From Roseburia sp. 1XD42-34 (lineage in GTDB: Bacteria > Bacillota > Bacilli > Bacillales > Amphibacillaceae): a stretch of 45,969 bases of DNA. The stretch is from positions 1 to 45,969 of the forward strand of contig NZ_QWLJ01000040.1 in assembly GCF_009917385.1 (NCBI RefSeq), in the 5' to 3' direction. The first letter of the stretch is position 1. Each line of letters starts with the position of its first letter. Both the position numbers and the translations under genes were made by a program. Under the pieces are notes generated by a model that was given only the letters and a program-made list of their open reading frames with translations, was not told the DNA's origin and did no database searches. Shown here in pieces: positions 1 through 8,484 of the stretch.

Positions 1-147
1 TCTGATGATGCATTAAGAAAAATGATATATTTGGCAACCATGGATATTACTAAAAAATGGACTATGCCAGTACAAGGCTGGAAAGAATGTATATCACAGC
101 TAGCCATTCATTTTAGAGAACGTCTAGAAACCGAACTTGCATTATAA
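1..147 (+). CDS. IS256-family (mutator-type) transposase, C-terminal part only
   Basis: Only the C-terminal 48 residues are in the window, reading SDDALRKMIYLATMDITKKW and ending QLAIHFRERLETELAL with a TAA at 145-147. The block with LATMDITKKWT followed by a W-x(6)-QLAIHF segment is characteristic of the C terminus of IS256-family DDE transposases, which move the element by a copy-out circle mechanism. The catalytic DDE triad lies upstream, outside the window, so intactness cannot be judged. It ends about 180 bp before the presumed right terminal repeat. Confidence 0.8.
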   Translation, partial: SDDALRKMIYLATMDITKKWTMPVQGWKECISQLAIHFRERLETELAL

Positions 148-181
148 CTGTAGTTTGGTTCCGGATTGACATGGAGCCTCT

Positions 182-261
182 GCGGGCGTGATGAATTGGC
201 GATGGAGATACCTTTAAAGACAAAGCTATCGCCAACGAAAAAGCGAGCATATCACGCCCGC
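182..261. repeat. Nested inverted repeats in the IS256 tail
   Basis: GCGGGCGTGAT at 182-192 is the exact reverse complement of ATCACGCCCGC at 251-261. Inside it TTGGCGAT (196-203) pairs with ATCGCCAA (228-235). The two helices would form one long interrupted stem between the transposase stop codon and the element's right end. It could protect or terminate the transposase mRNA; no T-run follows, so it is not a clear intrinsic terminator. Confidence 0.6.
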
Positions 262-329
262 TTCTCCACGTAAAGCCTGTATATTTTATTGTGTGCAATT
301 CCCATTTACACAAAATAGTTTATACTCCC

Positions 330-550
330 AACTAAGGTTTAGGAACCATGCTCCTGCAACAGGAGCATGCCGACGCCTGAGCGGCAAGCCCGTTTTTAGT
401 CGGCATTCCTCTTAACCACGAACCGATGACGACTTATCGTAGGGCGATTTGTGAAGTCGCCTAGTTGCTGGGCTCTTAAGCCGTACGTGGCTATTCGGTT
501 ATTTCTTTATCTCCAAGCACCTCATTTTATGCTTTCTTATCTTTTAAAAA
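330..550 (+). repeat. Dispersed structured repeat, copy A (5' part cut off by the IS)
   Basis: First of five related copies. It starts mid-element, directly at the IS256 end, with the segment that in other copies reads ...CTAAAGTTTTAGGAATCATG. It contains the optional module: a CTCCTG-caa-CAGGAG hairpin (351-365) and a GCCGAC...GTCGGC helix. It then has ACGAACCGATGA, the hairpin GGCGATTT-gtg-AAGTCGCC (443-461), TAGTTGCT, and the 3' block ending CTTTCTTATCTT plus an A-run. No open reading frame is conserved. The end is set by comparison with the other copies. Confidence 0.85.
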
Positions 551-581
551 ATCGGTTGACAGCATTGGGCTGACAACCGAT
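544..581 (-). terminator. Rho-independent terminator of ltaS
   Basis: Read on the minus strand, ATCGGTTG and CAACCGAT (551-581) form an 8-bp stem, immediately followed by a T-run (550-544). It lies 14 nt beyond the ltaS stop codon. Confidence 0.85.
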
Positions 582-594
582 CTCTTTTTCATTA

Positions 595-2556
595 TTATTC
601 TTCTTCAGATTTGGTATCCGTTTTAGGGCCATTTTCAGGACTACCATAGAAGTATTCATCCTCATCAACCGGCTTCCAATCTTCGTTTGGTGTGTAAAAA
701 CGAAGTAGATCGCCGTATAGCACTTCATCCGAGAGTTCTAATTCTTTCATAACTGTATCATGCATTTCCTTCATCTCATCCGTAGGCTCTTCAATGACTT
801 CTTTTGTTTCACTATCGTAGTATTTACCGTCTACATAACTAAATTCTGGTGCCATGAAATTCCCATTACGGAATGGAACATACTCTTTATGCTCTTCTGA
901 AAACATATCTGTACCAAACTGAATATAATCCTTCGCATCAATACCCAAAATGTGAAGCAATGTCGGCATTACATCGATTTGACCAGCATACGTTTCTTTG
1001 GTTCCTTCACTCTCAACACCTGGAATACGAATCATAAATGGAACACGCTGTAAATCTGCGTTTTTCATTGGAGTAATTTCTTCACCAGTGATTTCTTCCA
1101 TTGCACGGTTATGATTGTCTGAAATACCATAGTGATCACCATAAATCATAATAATCGAGTCTTCATAAAGTCCTTTTTCTTTCAGATCTTCGAAGAACTG
1201 TTCTAGTGATTCATCCAAATAACGTGCTGTTTGGAAATATCGGTCTACAGAGCCGTCTCCAGTTTCAGCAGGGTCAATTGTCGCATCTTCCTCATCAATC
1301 AAATATGGATGATGATGAGTTAAAGTCATCATATGCGCATAGAATGGTTGTTCCATATCTTCTAAATAAGGCATGGATTGTTCAAAGAAAGGTTTATCCT
1401 TTAACCCATAATTAATAACATTTTCTTCGCTCATATCATAGAAATCTTCATGATAGAATTCGTTAATACCTAGATGCTTATACACTTCATCACGATTCCA
1501 AAACGACTTTCCATCACCATGGAATACAGAGCTCGTATAGTTCTGTTCTTGATCAAGGATAGCTGGCAACGCTTGATACGTATTATTACCTTTCGTTACA
1601 AAAGCCGATCCTTGTGGAAGGCCGTACAAAGATGTGTCAAGCATTAATTCTGCATCTGCCGTTTTTCCTTGCTCTGTTTGTTGGAAAAAGTTATTAAAAT
1701 AAGTGAAGCCTTTTTCTTGATCATTCACTAGAGAATTAAGAAACGGCGTTACTTCTTCCCCGTGGAGCTTGTAATCGATCAAGAAAGATTGAAACGACTC
1801 TAAATGAATTTTAATAATATTTTTTTCTTTTCCTTTACCGAAATACTTCTCATTTGGTTTTGCATATTTGGACTTTGTATAATTCTCAACTTTTGTAATG
1901 TCGTTACTATCAGCTAAAACACGTCTCGTTGATGTTTTTGCACTTTGAACGGCGTCATAAACTGTAAAATTAAATGCGCCTAAATATTTTACTAGGTAGT
2001 TTCTATCAAATGTCCGCTCTAATAATTGTGGACGATCAGCCTCTGCTAAACCAAGATTAATAGTAAATGCTAACACACCGGCAGCAATAACTAAAAAAGG
2101 TTTACGAAGTTGCATTCGTTGTACTGACCAGTTTTTCCGAATAAAAACAAATAAACCAATCAGGAAAATGATATCGATCGCATAAAGTAAGTCGCTCCAT
2201 TTTGCTAAATCTGCGATACTTCCACCAATACTTCCGAAATTATCTGTTTGAAGCATAGTTGGAATGGTAATAAAATCACTATTAAAACGATAAAAAACAA
2301 CGTTAGCATATAAAATAAACGAAAGAATCGCATCAATAATGATTATCCAAATTCCCGCTTTTCTTCCTTTCGCAAACAACGCTAGTCCTAGAAAAATCAA
2401 CCCAGAGCTTAGCGGATTAAAGAATAATAGAAATTCTTGCATCGCTCCACTTACACCCAAGCTAAATTCATATTTATATATTAAATACGTTTTCACCCAA
2501 AAAAGTACCAGTGCTACCGCGAAGAATCCTAATTTACTGGATATTAATTTCTTCAC
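595..2556 (-). CDS. ltaS: Lipoteichoic acid synthase, LtaS-type polyglycerolphosphate transferase
   Basis: Membrane enzyme that polymerises glycerol phosphate from phosphatidylglycerol onto a glycolipid anchor at the outer face of the membrane. The first about 170 residues hold five hydrophobic segments, followed by a linker with VLADS, resembling the signal-peptidase site that releases the S. aureus extracellular domain, then a sulfatase-fold domain. Metal and catalytic residues are visible: Glu in HLESFQ (near 253), the phosphoacceptor Thr in QGKTADAE (near 299), FWNRD, and Asp-His in YGDHYG. Length (653 aa) is normal. I choose the GTG at 2556: the upstream in-frame GTG at 2565 is fused to the ribosome site GAGGTG, whereas 2556 has it at 6-nt spacing. 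Transcribed alone from a strong promoter. Could be any of several LtaS paralogues (YfnI, YqgS); LtaS itself is the best name. Confidence 0.9.
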   Translation of the reverse strand: MKKLISSKLGFFAVALVLFWVKTYLIYKYEFSLGVSGAMQEFLLFFNPLSSGLIFLGLALFAKGRKAGIWIIIIDAILSFILYANVVFYRFNSDFITIPTMLQTDNFGSIGGSIADLAKWSDLLYAIDIIFLIGLFVFIRKNWSVQRMQLRKPFLVIAAGVLAFTINLGLAEADRPQLLERTFDRNYLVKYLGAFNFTVYDAVQSAKTSTRRVLADSNDITKVENYTKSKYAKPNEKYFGKGKEKNIIKIHLESFQSFLIDYKLHGEEVTPFLNSLVNDQEKGFTYFNNFFQQTEQGKTADAELMLDTSLYGLPQGSAFVTKGNNTYQALPAILDQEQNYTSSVFHGDGKSFWNRDEVYKHLGINEFYHEDFYDMSEENVINYGLKDKPFFEQSMPYLEDMEQPFYAHMMTLTHHHPYLIDEEDATIDPAETGDGSVDRYFQTARYLDESLEQFFEDLKEKGLYEDSIIMIYGDHYGISDNHNRAMEEITGEEITPMKNADLQRVPFMIRIPGVESEGTKETYAGQIDVMPTLLHILGIDAKDYIQFGTDMFSEEHKEYVPFRNGNFMAPEFSYVDGKYYDSETKEVIEEPTDEMKEMHDTVMKELELSDEVLYGDLLRFYTPNEDWKPVDEDEYFYGSPENGPKTDTKSEEE

Positions 2557-2645
2557 TTTTTTCACCTCAAATTGTTTAAAATCTAAATTTTGCTTTTTTT
2601 AATTTCATTTAAATTAAATATTAATTTTTCTTAATACGATTGTTA

Positions 2646-2674
2646 ATTATAGCGCATTATACGCTGCGGGTCAA
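2646..2674 (-). promoter_or_regulatory. SigA promoter of ltaS
   Basis: On the minus strand TTGACC (2674-2669) and TATAAT (2651-2646) are separated by exactly 17 nt, a near-consensus vegetative promoter. It lies about 90 bp upstream of the ltaS start. Confidence 0.85.
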
Positions 2675-2794
2675 TTATTTTATAAGAGTGATAGTTGACT
2701 AGTTTTATCATGTTTTGTCGAATCTCCCTATATTATTATTGCTTCAATAGAAATTTCATAACATGGTTAATCAATTAGTCCCATTTTTGCCAAC

Positions 2795-2823
2795 TAAAAA
2801 ACCACAGTTGTAATCACTGTGGT
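2795..2823 (-). terminator. Terminator hairpin upstream of ltaS
   Basis: ACCACAG-ttgtaatca-CTGTGGT forms a 7-bp stem (2801-2823). On the minus strand it is followed by TTTTTTAG. It would stop transcripts coming from the chemoreceptor gene or repeat copy B before the ltaS promoter. Confidence 0.75.
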
Positions 2824-2856
2824 AGAGCCAATCTTGTACTTTCACTTTCCTATCTT

Positions 2857-3133
2857 GGAACAAATGCGCAGGACGCCCGTTTAGCAACGTAGCGACTGGA
2901 ACGAATCACTAAAGTTTTAGGAATCATGCTCCTGCAACAGGAGTATGCCGACGTCGGGCGGCAAGCCCGTTTTTAGTCGGCCTTCCTCTTAACCACGAAC
3001 CAATGATGACTTATCAGAGGGCGATTCGTGAAGTCGCATCGTTGCTGGACGATGAAGCCGTACGTGGCTATTCGGTTATTTATTATCCCCAAGCACCTCA
3101 TTTTATACTTTCTTTCTTATCTTCCTAGAAAAA
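2857..3133 (+). repeat. Dispersed structured repeat, copy B (full-length, long form)
   Basis: Complete long-form copy between ltaS and the chemoreceptor gene. It begins GGAACAAATGCGC, has the 5' block GCCCGTTTAGCAACGTAGCG (2876-2895), AGTTTTAGGAATCATG, and the module with CTCCTG-caa-CAGGAG. The nested hairpin GCCGAC...GGGC-ggcaa-GCCC...GTCGGC follows, with an internal T-run. Next come ACGAACCAATGATG, GCGATT-cgtg-AAGTCGC, GTTGCT and GTACGTGGCTATTCGGTTAT, then the 3' block with ACCTCATTTTATACTTTCTT and an A-run. It has the same orientation as the other four copies. Confidence 0.9.
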
Positions 3134-3221
3134 ATATGCTTCTTTTTTTAGGACGCCTGAGATCATAGCCGACCTCGCTCCTTTTTACCTTCTTTTTGAT
3201 CAAGCACTATAAGGCAAGTGT

Positions 3222-4916
3222 CTATATAGTAAATCGCTGCATTAATGTCTTTAAATTATCTGCCAAATGAGCAAGTCGTTCTGCATTTGACGTTACTTCT
3301 TGCATAGAACTACTCGCTTGCTGCGTTGAAGCAGAGGTTTGCTCAATACCAGCTGCTGATTCTTCTGAAATTGCTGCAATTTCTCCTACTGAGGCGTTCA
3401 TTTCTTTACTGTTATCAAAAACACGCTCAAAATGTGTTTTAACTAGCGAGATAGAATCAGTCATCTCCGTAACAGATTGGTAAATTGCTTCAAACGTGTC
3501 TTTTGTTTTTGTCATTTGCGCGGAACCATTTTCTACTTCTTTATAACCATCTTGAAGTGAAGTAGTTACTTGGTCAGACTCCGTTTGAATCTCATTTACT
3601 ACGCTTTTAATATCGTTTAATGAGACAGAGACTTGCTCTGCCAACTTTCTTACCTCGTCGGCAACGACTGCAAATCCCTTACCATGCTCTCCCGCTCTTG
3701 CAGCTTCAATAGCAGCATTTAACGCAAGTAAATTAGTTTGCTCCGCCACTTCGCCGATTACGGTTACTAATTTCGATATCTCCTGTGTCTTCATATCTAG
3801 CCCACGGACACGGTCAACTGCATTTTTTACGATTTGATCTATCTTCATCATTTGATCATTGGTTGTTCCCATAATTTCATGCCCGGATTTTGTTTTAGCT
3901 AATACACCCTTAGAAGATTCCTCTATATTATCACTACTCTGAGTCACTTCTTGAATCGTACTGTTTAAGTCATTCATCATGCTTGCTAAATTCGCTGCAT
4001 GATTTGCTTGGTTTTCTGCGCCAGACGCAAGCTCTTCCATGGTCGCAGCTACTTGCTCTGTACCTTGTTGCACCTCATTTGCTGCTTGATTTAAACCTTG
4101 TGATTTATCATCAACCACACTAGCCACACTTTTTATTGACATTAACAATTCCCTCAATTGGTCATTCATTTCATTAGTCGCCATCATCAACTCAGCAACT
4201 TCATCTTTCCCTTTGGCTTGAAGCGATTCACTATTTAGTTCCCCGTCAGCGATCTTTTTCATTCGATCTTTCAAACGTTGCAGTGGTTTTGCGATTGTAT
4301 TAGCGGTTATGTAAGCAGTAACCATTCCTAATACGACTACAACTACCGTAACGATTAAACCCATCCATAAAATAAATTCTCCAATTTGAATGACATTTTC
4401 GCCTTTTTCTGTAATATTATTTTCACTGGTCTGGGCGAGATCCTTAAACCCCTCAATCAACTGATTTCCAATTGGCTGGATTTCATTTTTCATGATCACT
4501 TTTGCTTTATCACTATTCCCGTTTTCCATTTCATGAAAAAACTTATCTGTAAGCTCTCCCCACTCTTTTTTCTTCCCCATTAAAAACTGAACCTTTTTCG
4601 AGTTATCGTGAGCTAGAACAAATTCCTCCAATTCGATGGACTTTTCAATAGTACTTTTAAAATTTTGTTTATATCTTTCATCGTTATATAATAAATACCC
4701 TCTCAAATAGCTTGTTCGTTCAGCCATATTAATTGCCAGCTGTTCCTGAGCGACTAAGACCTGCATATCTTTGCTTATGATTTCTTCTGTATCTTGATTG
4801 CTTTTATTAATACTGCCTATATTTACAATGCCTAATAATATTACTAATAAAATGACAATAGAAAAAGCAAAAATAAGCTTCATTCGAATACTTTTAAATG
4901 TAAAAAGTTTGCGCAT
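3222..4916 (-). CDS. Methyl-accepting chemotaxis protein (transmembrane chemoreceptor)
   Basis: Senses an extracellular ligand and controls the CheA kinase through CheW. Domains in order: TM1 at about 12-34; an all-helical extracellular domain of about 145 residues of the four-helix-bundle type; TM2 at about 181-203; HAMP at about 204-257; and a long cytoplasmic signalling coiled coil. The hairpin signature EVAEQTNLLALNAAIEAARA is followed by GEHGKGFAVVADEVRKLAEQ. It ends LMQRFTI, with no NWETF-like CheR tether. Start ATG at 4916 is preceded by AAGGAGG. No chemotaxis kinase genes lie nearby, so it is an orphan receptor, monocistronic here. Ligand unknown. Confidence 0.92.
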   Translation of the reverse strand: MRKLFTFKSIRMKLIFAFSIVILLVILLGIVNIGSINKSNQDTEEIISKDMQVLVAQEQLAINMAERTSYLRGYLLYNDERYKQNFKSTIEKSIELEEFVLAHDNSKKVQFLMGKKKEWGELTDKFFHEMENGNSDKAKVIMKNEIQPIGNQLIEGFKDLAQTSENNITEKGENVIQIGEFILWMGLIVTVVVVVLGMVTAYITANTIAKPLQRLKDRMKKIADGELNSESLQAKGKDEVAELMMATNEMNDQLRELLMSIKSVASVVDDKSQGLNQAANEVQQGTEQVAATMEELASGAENQANHAANLASMMNDLNSTIQEVTQSSDNIEESSKGVLAKTKSGHEIMGTTNDQMMKIDQIVKNAVDRVRGLDMKTQEISKLVTVIGEVAEQTNLLALNAAIEAARAGEHGKGFAVVADEVRKLAEQVSVSLNDIKSVVNEIQTESDQVTTSLQDGYKEVENGSAQMTKTKDTFEAIYQSVTEMTDSISLVKTHFERVFDNSKEMNASVGEIAAISEESAAGIEQTSASTQQASSSMQEVTSNAERLAHLADNLKTLMQRFTI

Positions 4917-5640
4917 GTTCCTGCCTCCTTATATGTTATATAGCCTTTGATGTTGTTAACCTATTTATCTTTTCAAACCCTACTTGTAGTAAGCTGGCCG
5001 CTACAATGCAAAGTTTATTTAACCTATTCTATCGACGCCTACGTAAAGCCGCCAATTATCTAATTTGAAGAGACCTCTCATCTAATTTCAGATATTGTAC
5101 TAATTCCTCCCAACAGCATAAACGTAAACACTCACAATCATCCAATACAATGAAACTTTAATTCAGTAGAAATTTTCCTCCATCTCCTATAAATGTTAGT
5201 GCCGTAATAATAAGACCTAAAACCATTAGTCAACTCGGGTACTTAGAGATGCCTTTATCCCCCCATTAGACTTTTTTAGTAACCTCTTCCACGCTTGAAT
5301 TGGAAGATTTATGGCATCTTATATTCCTTAGAAGTGTAAGTTTTATCCTCGATATAACCTACTTATCTTTTATCGGTACTTACAAGTAAAACATAAAGTG
5401 TTTATGCGAGTGAGGGTATTGTTTTTTTATTTTCGAATGAAACAATCTATTTATAGTTCCCCGAAGTATACTCCAGAAAAATCTTTCATTGAATTTCATA
5501 CAAGCATCTGTTTTTGTAATTAATAAATGTTGACTGCTTACCGATATTAGTAAAGATATCCTCATGATAGTTATCCAATGATTCTTTCCGAATAACTTGA
5601 GTGACCATAGCTTTACAACATGACTAGGAGTGTGGATAAA
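4917..5640. other. Intergenic region between divergent chemoreceptor genes
   Basis: About 720 bp between the divergent chemoreceptor at 4916 (minus) and the soluble chemoreceptor at 5641 (plus). I find no convincing gene, tRNA or repeat. It must hold the promoters of both genes, but I could not identify a clear SigA or SigD promoter by eye. Confidence 0.5.
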
Positions 5641-6504
5641 ATGAATGAATCAACAGATAGTCAAGTAAATATACACCCAATGCTGCAATCTTTTGTTACA
5701 GTTGCCCCTTTTTTACAAGACTTAATAAATGATGATGTTACAATTGGAATTTATGATACCGAAAAGCTCATCATTAATTTTCCAGCAACAACCTTCTCTT
5801 TAAATGTAAAACCAGGGGATCCATTAGTAGAAGGGGACATTGTTACCAATGCAATTCGTCAAAACAAAAATCAAGCAGCTATAGTTCCAGCCAAGTTGTT
5901 CGGTGTAAACTTAATTGCTAGAGCCATACCTCTTCACGATGAAATTGGCAACGTTGTTGGTGGTGTTGGAGTAGGACTTAGCGTGGAAAGAGCAAATCAG
6001 CTTTCTGAGATTTCCGCTAATTTATCGACTGTATTTGAGGAGGTAACCAATACGATACAGGATATGGCTGAATCCATTACAGGTTTAGCAAACAATATGT
6101 CATTTATATCTGAAAAAGCAACCGAGGTTACGAATCGCGTAGATACGATTGAAGAGGTTTCCAATGTAGTGAAAGGAATTGCGGATCAAAGTAATTTGTT
6201 AGGGCTGAATGCAGCGATTGAATCAGCTAGAGCTGGAGAGCATGGCAGAGGTTTTTCTGTAGTCGCGGATGAAATTAGAAAGATGGCGACAAATTCTAAA
6301 GATCAGGTTATTGAAATTCAAACCATCACAAATAACGTTAAAGAAGTGATTTCTAATTTAGATAAATACATTCAAGAAGCGAATGGTAAATCAGATAGCC
6401 AATCAGCAGCTATTGAGGAGTTATCAGCAACGATTCAAGAAGTGAATGGTAACATTCAAATTTTAGCTCAGCTTGCCAAAGAAAATATTCAACTGAAAAA
6501 TTAA
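5641..6504 (+). CDS. yfmS: Soluble (cytosolic) chemoreceptor, YfmS-like
   Basis: A 287-aa protein without membrane segments. The N-terminal about 120 residues form a small sensor region (GIYDTEKLIINFP...NLIARAIPLHDEIGNVVGGV), of a cache/PAS-like alpha-beta pattern. The C-terminal half is a short MCP signalling hairpin with IADQSNLLGLNAAIESARAG and GRGFSVVADEIRKMA. Size and layout match B. subtilis YfmS, a soluble chemoreceptor. The start at 5641 is preferred because AGGAG lies 10 nt upstream; the earlier in-frame ATG at 5620 has no ribosome site. It is 20 nt upstream of the aldehyde dehydrogenase gene and surely cotranscribed, as in the B. subtilis yfmT-yfmS pair. This suggests a sensor for an aromatic compound or its redox consequence (inference). 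Confidence 0.8.
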   Translation: MNESTDSQVNIHPMLQSFVTVAPFLQDLINDDVTIGIYDTEKLIINFPATTFSLNVKPGDPLVEGDIVTNAIRQNKNQAAIVPAKLFGVNLIARAIPLHDEIGNVVGGVGVGLSVERANQLSEISANLSTVFEEVTNTIQDMAESITGLANNMSFISEKATEVTNRVDTIEEVSNVVKGIADQSNLLGLNAAIESARAGEHGRGFSVVADEIRKMATNSKDQVIEIQTITNNVKEVISNLDKYIQEANGKSDSQSAAIEELSATIQEVNGNIQILAQLAKENIQLKN

Positions 6505-6524
6505 CTTATTTAGGAGGGTTATGT

Positions 6525-7982
6525 ATGTCGTTTAAGAATTTACCAAGTCAATATATTAATGGAATTTGGAAGGAGGGGGCGTCTTCTCGTGTTATGGAGA
6601 ACAAAAATCCCTACGATGGGGAGCTTATTGCTACATACCAAGCAGCAAGTAAAAGCGATGTAGACAACGCTTATCAAGCTGCAGCTACTGTACAGAAAAG
6701 CTGGGCAAAAACCAATCCTGTTTTAAAACGGGAAGTTTTTGAAAACGCAGTTCAATTTATTAAAGACAATCATGAGTCCATCGTTAATATCATTATCGAC
6801 GAAATCGGGGGTACAAGGCTAAAAGCAGAGTTTGAAATTGGACTGGTCACAAATATTATAAAAGAAGCTTCAACATTTCCATTTCGCATGGATGGAAAGA
6901 TTTTAACTTCTCCTATTGATGATAAAGAAAATCGAGTTTATCGAATTCCTGTTGGCGTGGTAGGGGTAATTAGTCCGTTTAATTTTCCATTCTTCCTATC
7001 CATGAAATCTGTAGCAACTGCGTTAGCAGCAGGAAATGGAGTCGTTTTAAAACCGCATGAGCATACACCGATTACAGGTGGAACTATGATCGCATCTATT
7101 TTTGAGAATGCTGGATTGCCAAAGGGGCTACTTAACGTAATTACAACGGAGATTTCGGAAATTGGCGATCACTTTGTTGCACATCCTGTTCCACGGGCTA
7201 TTTCCTTTACCGGATCCACTAAGGTAGGTAAGCATATTGGTGCAGTTGCTGGCAAACATTTAAAGGAAGCTCACCTTGAATTAGGAGGAAATAGTGCTCT
7301 GATCGTTTTAGAGGATGCAGACCTTGATTTGGCCGTGAGTGCTGCGGTCTTTAGTCGTTTTACACATCAAGGTCAAATTTGTATGTCGGCTAACAGACTG
7401 ATTATCCATGAAAAAATCTATGAAGCATTTGTTGATAAATATGTGGCTAAAGTAGCTACATTAACTTGTGGTAATCCAAAAAACCCCAACACCATTATAG
7501 GACCGCTTATTAATGAGCAGCAAGTAGAAACAACAAAAGCTTTAATCGCTAAAGGCATTCAAGAAGGAGCTAAACCGATTCTCCAAGGTAAAATAGAAGG
7601 AAATGTAGTGGAGCCAGTTGTTTTCACGGATGTAACTCCCGATATGTCCATTGCGCAAGAGGAGCTGTTTGCACCTGTTGTCTCTATTTTGAAAGCGGCC
7701 AATGAACAAGAGATTATTGCATATGCAAATGATACATTATATGGATTAAGTGGTGCCATTCATACAAGTGACATTGAACGTGGGGCAGAGCTTGCAAAGC
7801 AAATGGATACCGGAATGGTTCATATTAATGACGGTACAATCAACGATGAACCTCATGTAGCGTTTGGTGGTGTGAAACATTCTGGTTTAGGTCGTTTAAA
7901 TGGAGATTGGAGCTTAGATGCCTTTACTACCTTTAAATGGATTAGCATTCAACATAAAGCTAGGAACTATCCATACAGTTAA
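6525..7982 (+). CDS. yfmT: Aromatic aldehyde dehydrogenase (vanillin/benzaldehyde dehydrogenase, YfmT-like)
   Basis: NAD(P)-dependent oxidation of an aldehyde to the acid in the cytosol. Standard 485-aa aldehyde dehydrogenase: oxyanion Asn153 in ISPFNFP, nucleotide-binding FTGSTKVGK (near 228-236), general base Glu252 in LELGGN and nucleophile Cys286 in HQGQICMS. Length and partner match B. subtilis YfmT, described as a vanillin dehydrogenase. ATG at 6525 is preceded by AGGAGGG at 6-nt spacing. Second gene of an operon with the soluble chemoreceptor; a terminator lies about 165 bp downstream. The substrate (vanillin, benzaldehyde or another aromatic aldehyde) is inferred from family and context only. 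Confidence 0.82.
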   Translation: MSFKNLPSQYINGIWKEGASSRVMENKNPYDGELIATYQAASKSDVDNAYQAAATVQKSWAKTNPVLKREVFENAVQFIKDNHESIVNIIIDEIGGTRLKAEFEIGLVTNIIKEASTFPFRMDGKILTSPIDDKENRVYRIPVGVVGVISPFNFPFFLSMKSVATALAAGNGVVLKPHEHTPITGGTMIASIFENAGLPKGLLNVITTEISEIGDHFVAHPVPRAISFTGSTKVGKHIGAVAGKHLKEAHLELGGNSALIVLEDADLDLAVSAAVFSRFTHQGQICMSANRLIIHEKIYEAFVDKYVAKVATLTCGNPKNPNTIIGPLINEQQVETTKALIAKGIQEGAKPILQGKIEGNVVEPVVFTDVTPDMSIAQEELFAPVVSILKAANEQEIIAYANDTLYGLSGAIHTSDIERGAELAKQMDTGMVHINDGTINDEPHVAFGGVKHSGLGRLNGDWSLDAFTTFKWISIQHKARNYPYS

Positions 7983-8147
7983 AACCACCCTTATGCAATT
8001 TATATACTAAAATTAAATACCCATGAATTCGAAAAATAGTGTGCTAGAAGTACGGAACTTATCACCTAGTCTTTGCTAGCAAGATAACGCAATCGCTTAA
8101 CTTATACGACACAAATAATTCTACGTTTTCCTATATTGCAATAAAAC

Positions 8148-8195
8148 CCAAGCTGAACCCTACCTATTTGATGTATTGGGTTCAGCTTGGATTTT
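8148..8195 (+). terminator. Terminator of the yfmS-yfmT operon
   Basis: CCAAGCTGAACCC (8148-8160) and GGGTTCAGCTTGG (8178-8190) form a perfect 13-bp stem with a 17-nt loop, followed by ATTTTAT. The tract before the stem is A-rich, so it may also act on the opposite strand. Confidence 0.85.
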
Positions 8196-8224
8196 ATCGA
8201 TTAAACTACAGTAGGTATCCATTA

Positions 8225-8484
8225 GGAATAAAGGTGCAAGCCCTCGTTTAGCAACGTAGCAACTGGAGCGAATTCAACTAGAATAGAATCATGCCACTAA
8301 AACAGGAGTATGACGACATCGGGCGGCAAGTCCGTTTTTAGCAGGCTAACCACGAACCAATGATGACTTATTATCTCAGGACAATGGAGTGTAGTTTCCT
8401 ATTGCTAGGTGCTTGTACTGGACGTAGCGATTCCGTTATTTGTTTATCCTATAGCACCTAATTTTTATACTTTTGTAGAAAAAA
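8225..8484 (+). repeat. Dispersed structured repeat, copy C (long form, most diverged)
   Basis: Aligns over its whole length with copies A and B but with many substitutions: CGTTTAGCAACGTAGCAACT near the 5' end, GAATCATG, GGGCGGCAAGTCCGTTTTTA, AACCACGAACCAATGATGAC, then CGTAGCGATTCCGTTAT and the 3' A-run. The conserved GGCGA/TCGCC hairpin is replaced by AGGACAA...TTTCCT, which can still form a stem. This copy probably represents an older insertion. Confidence 0.75.

Larger units (their letters stand above)
1..329 (+). mobile_element. 3' end of an IS256-family insertion sequence
   Basis: The window opens inside an insertion sequence. The last 48 codons of an IS256-type transposase (1-147) are followed by about 180 bp of non-coding tail. 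The tail ends in TTTACACAAAATAGTTTATA (308-327) and CCC, which fits the right terminal repeat of IS256-like elements (an outward GGGAGTATAAAC...GTGTAAA). Directly after position 329 the sequence becomes the interior of a dispersed repeat, so the element appears inserted into that repeat. The left end and target duplication are outside the window. The terminal position is inferred from the motif and the repeat junction, good to a few bases. Confidence 0.75.

Noticed and set aside
3150..3185. Terminator for the chemoreceptor gene just after 3222
   Set aside because: The GGACGCCTGAG / GAGCGAGG arms mispair when checked base by base; the hairpin at 2801-2823 is a better terminator.
5380..5565. 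61-codon minus-strand frame in the chemoreceptor intergenic region
   Set aside because: No ribosome site, composition not protein-like; likely chance in AT-rich DNA.
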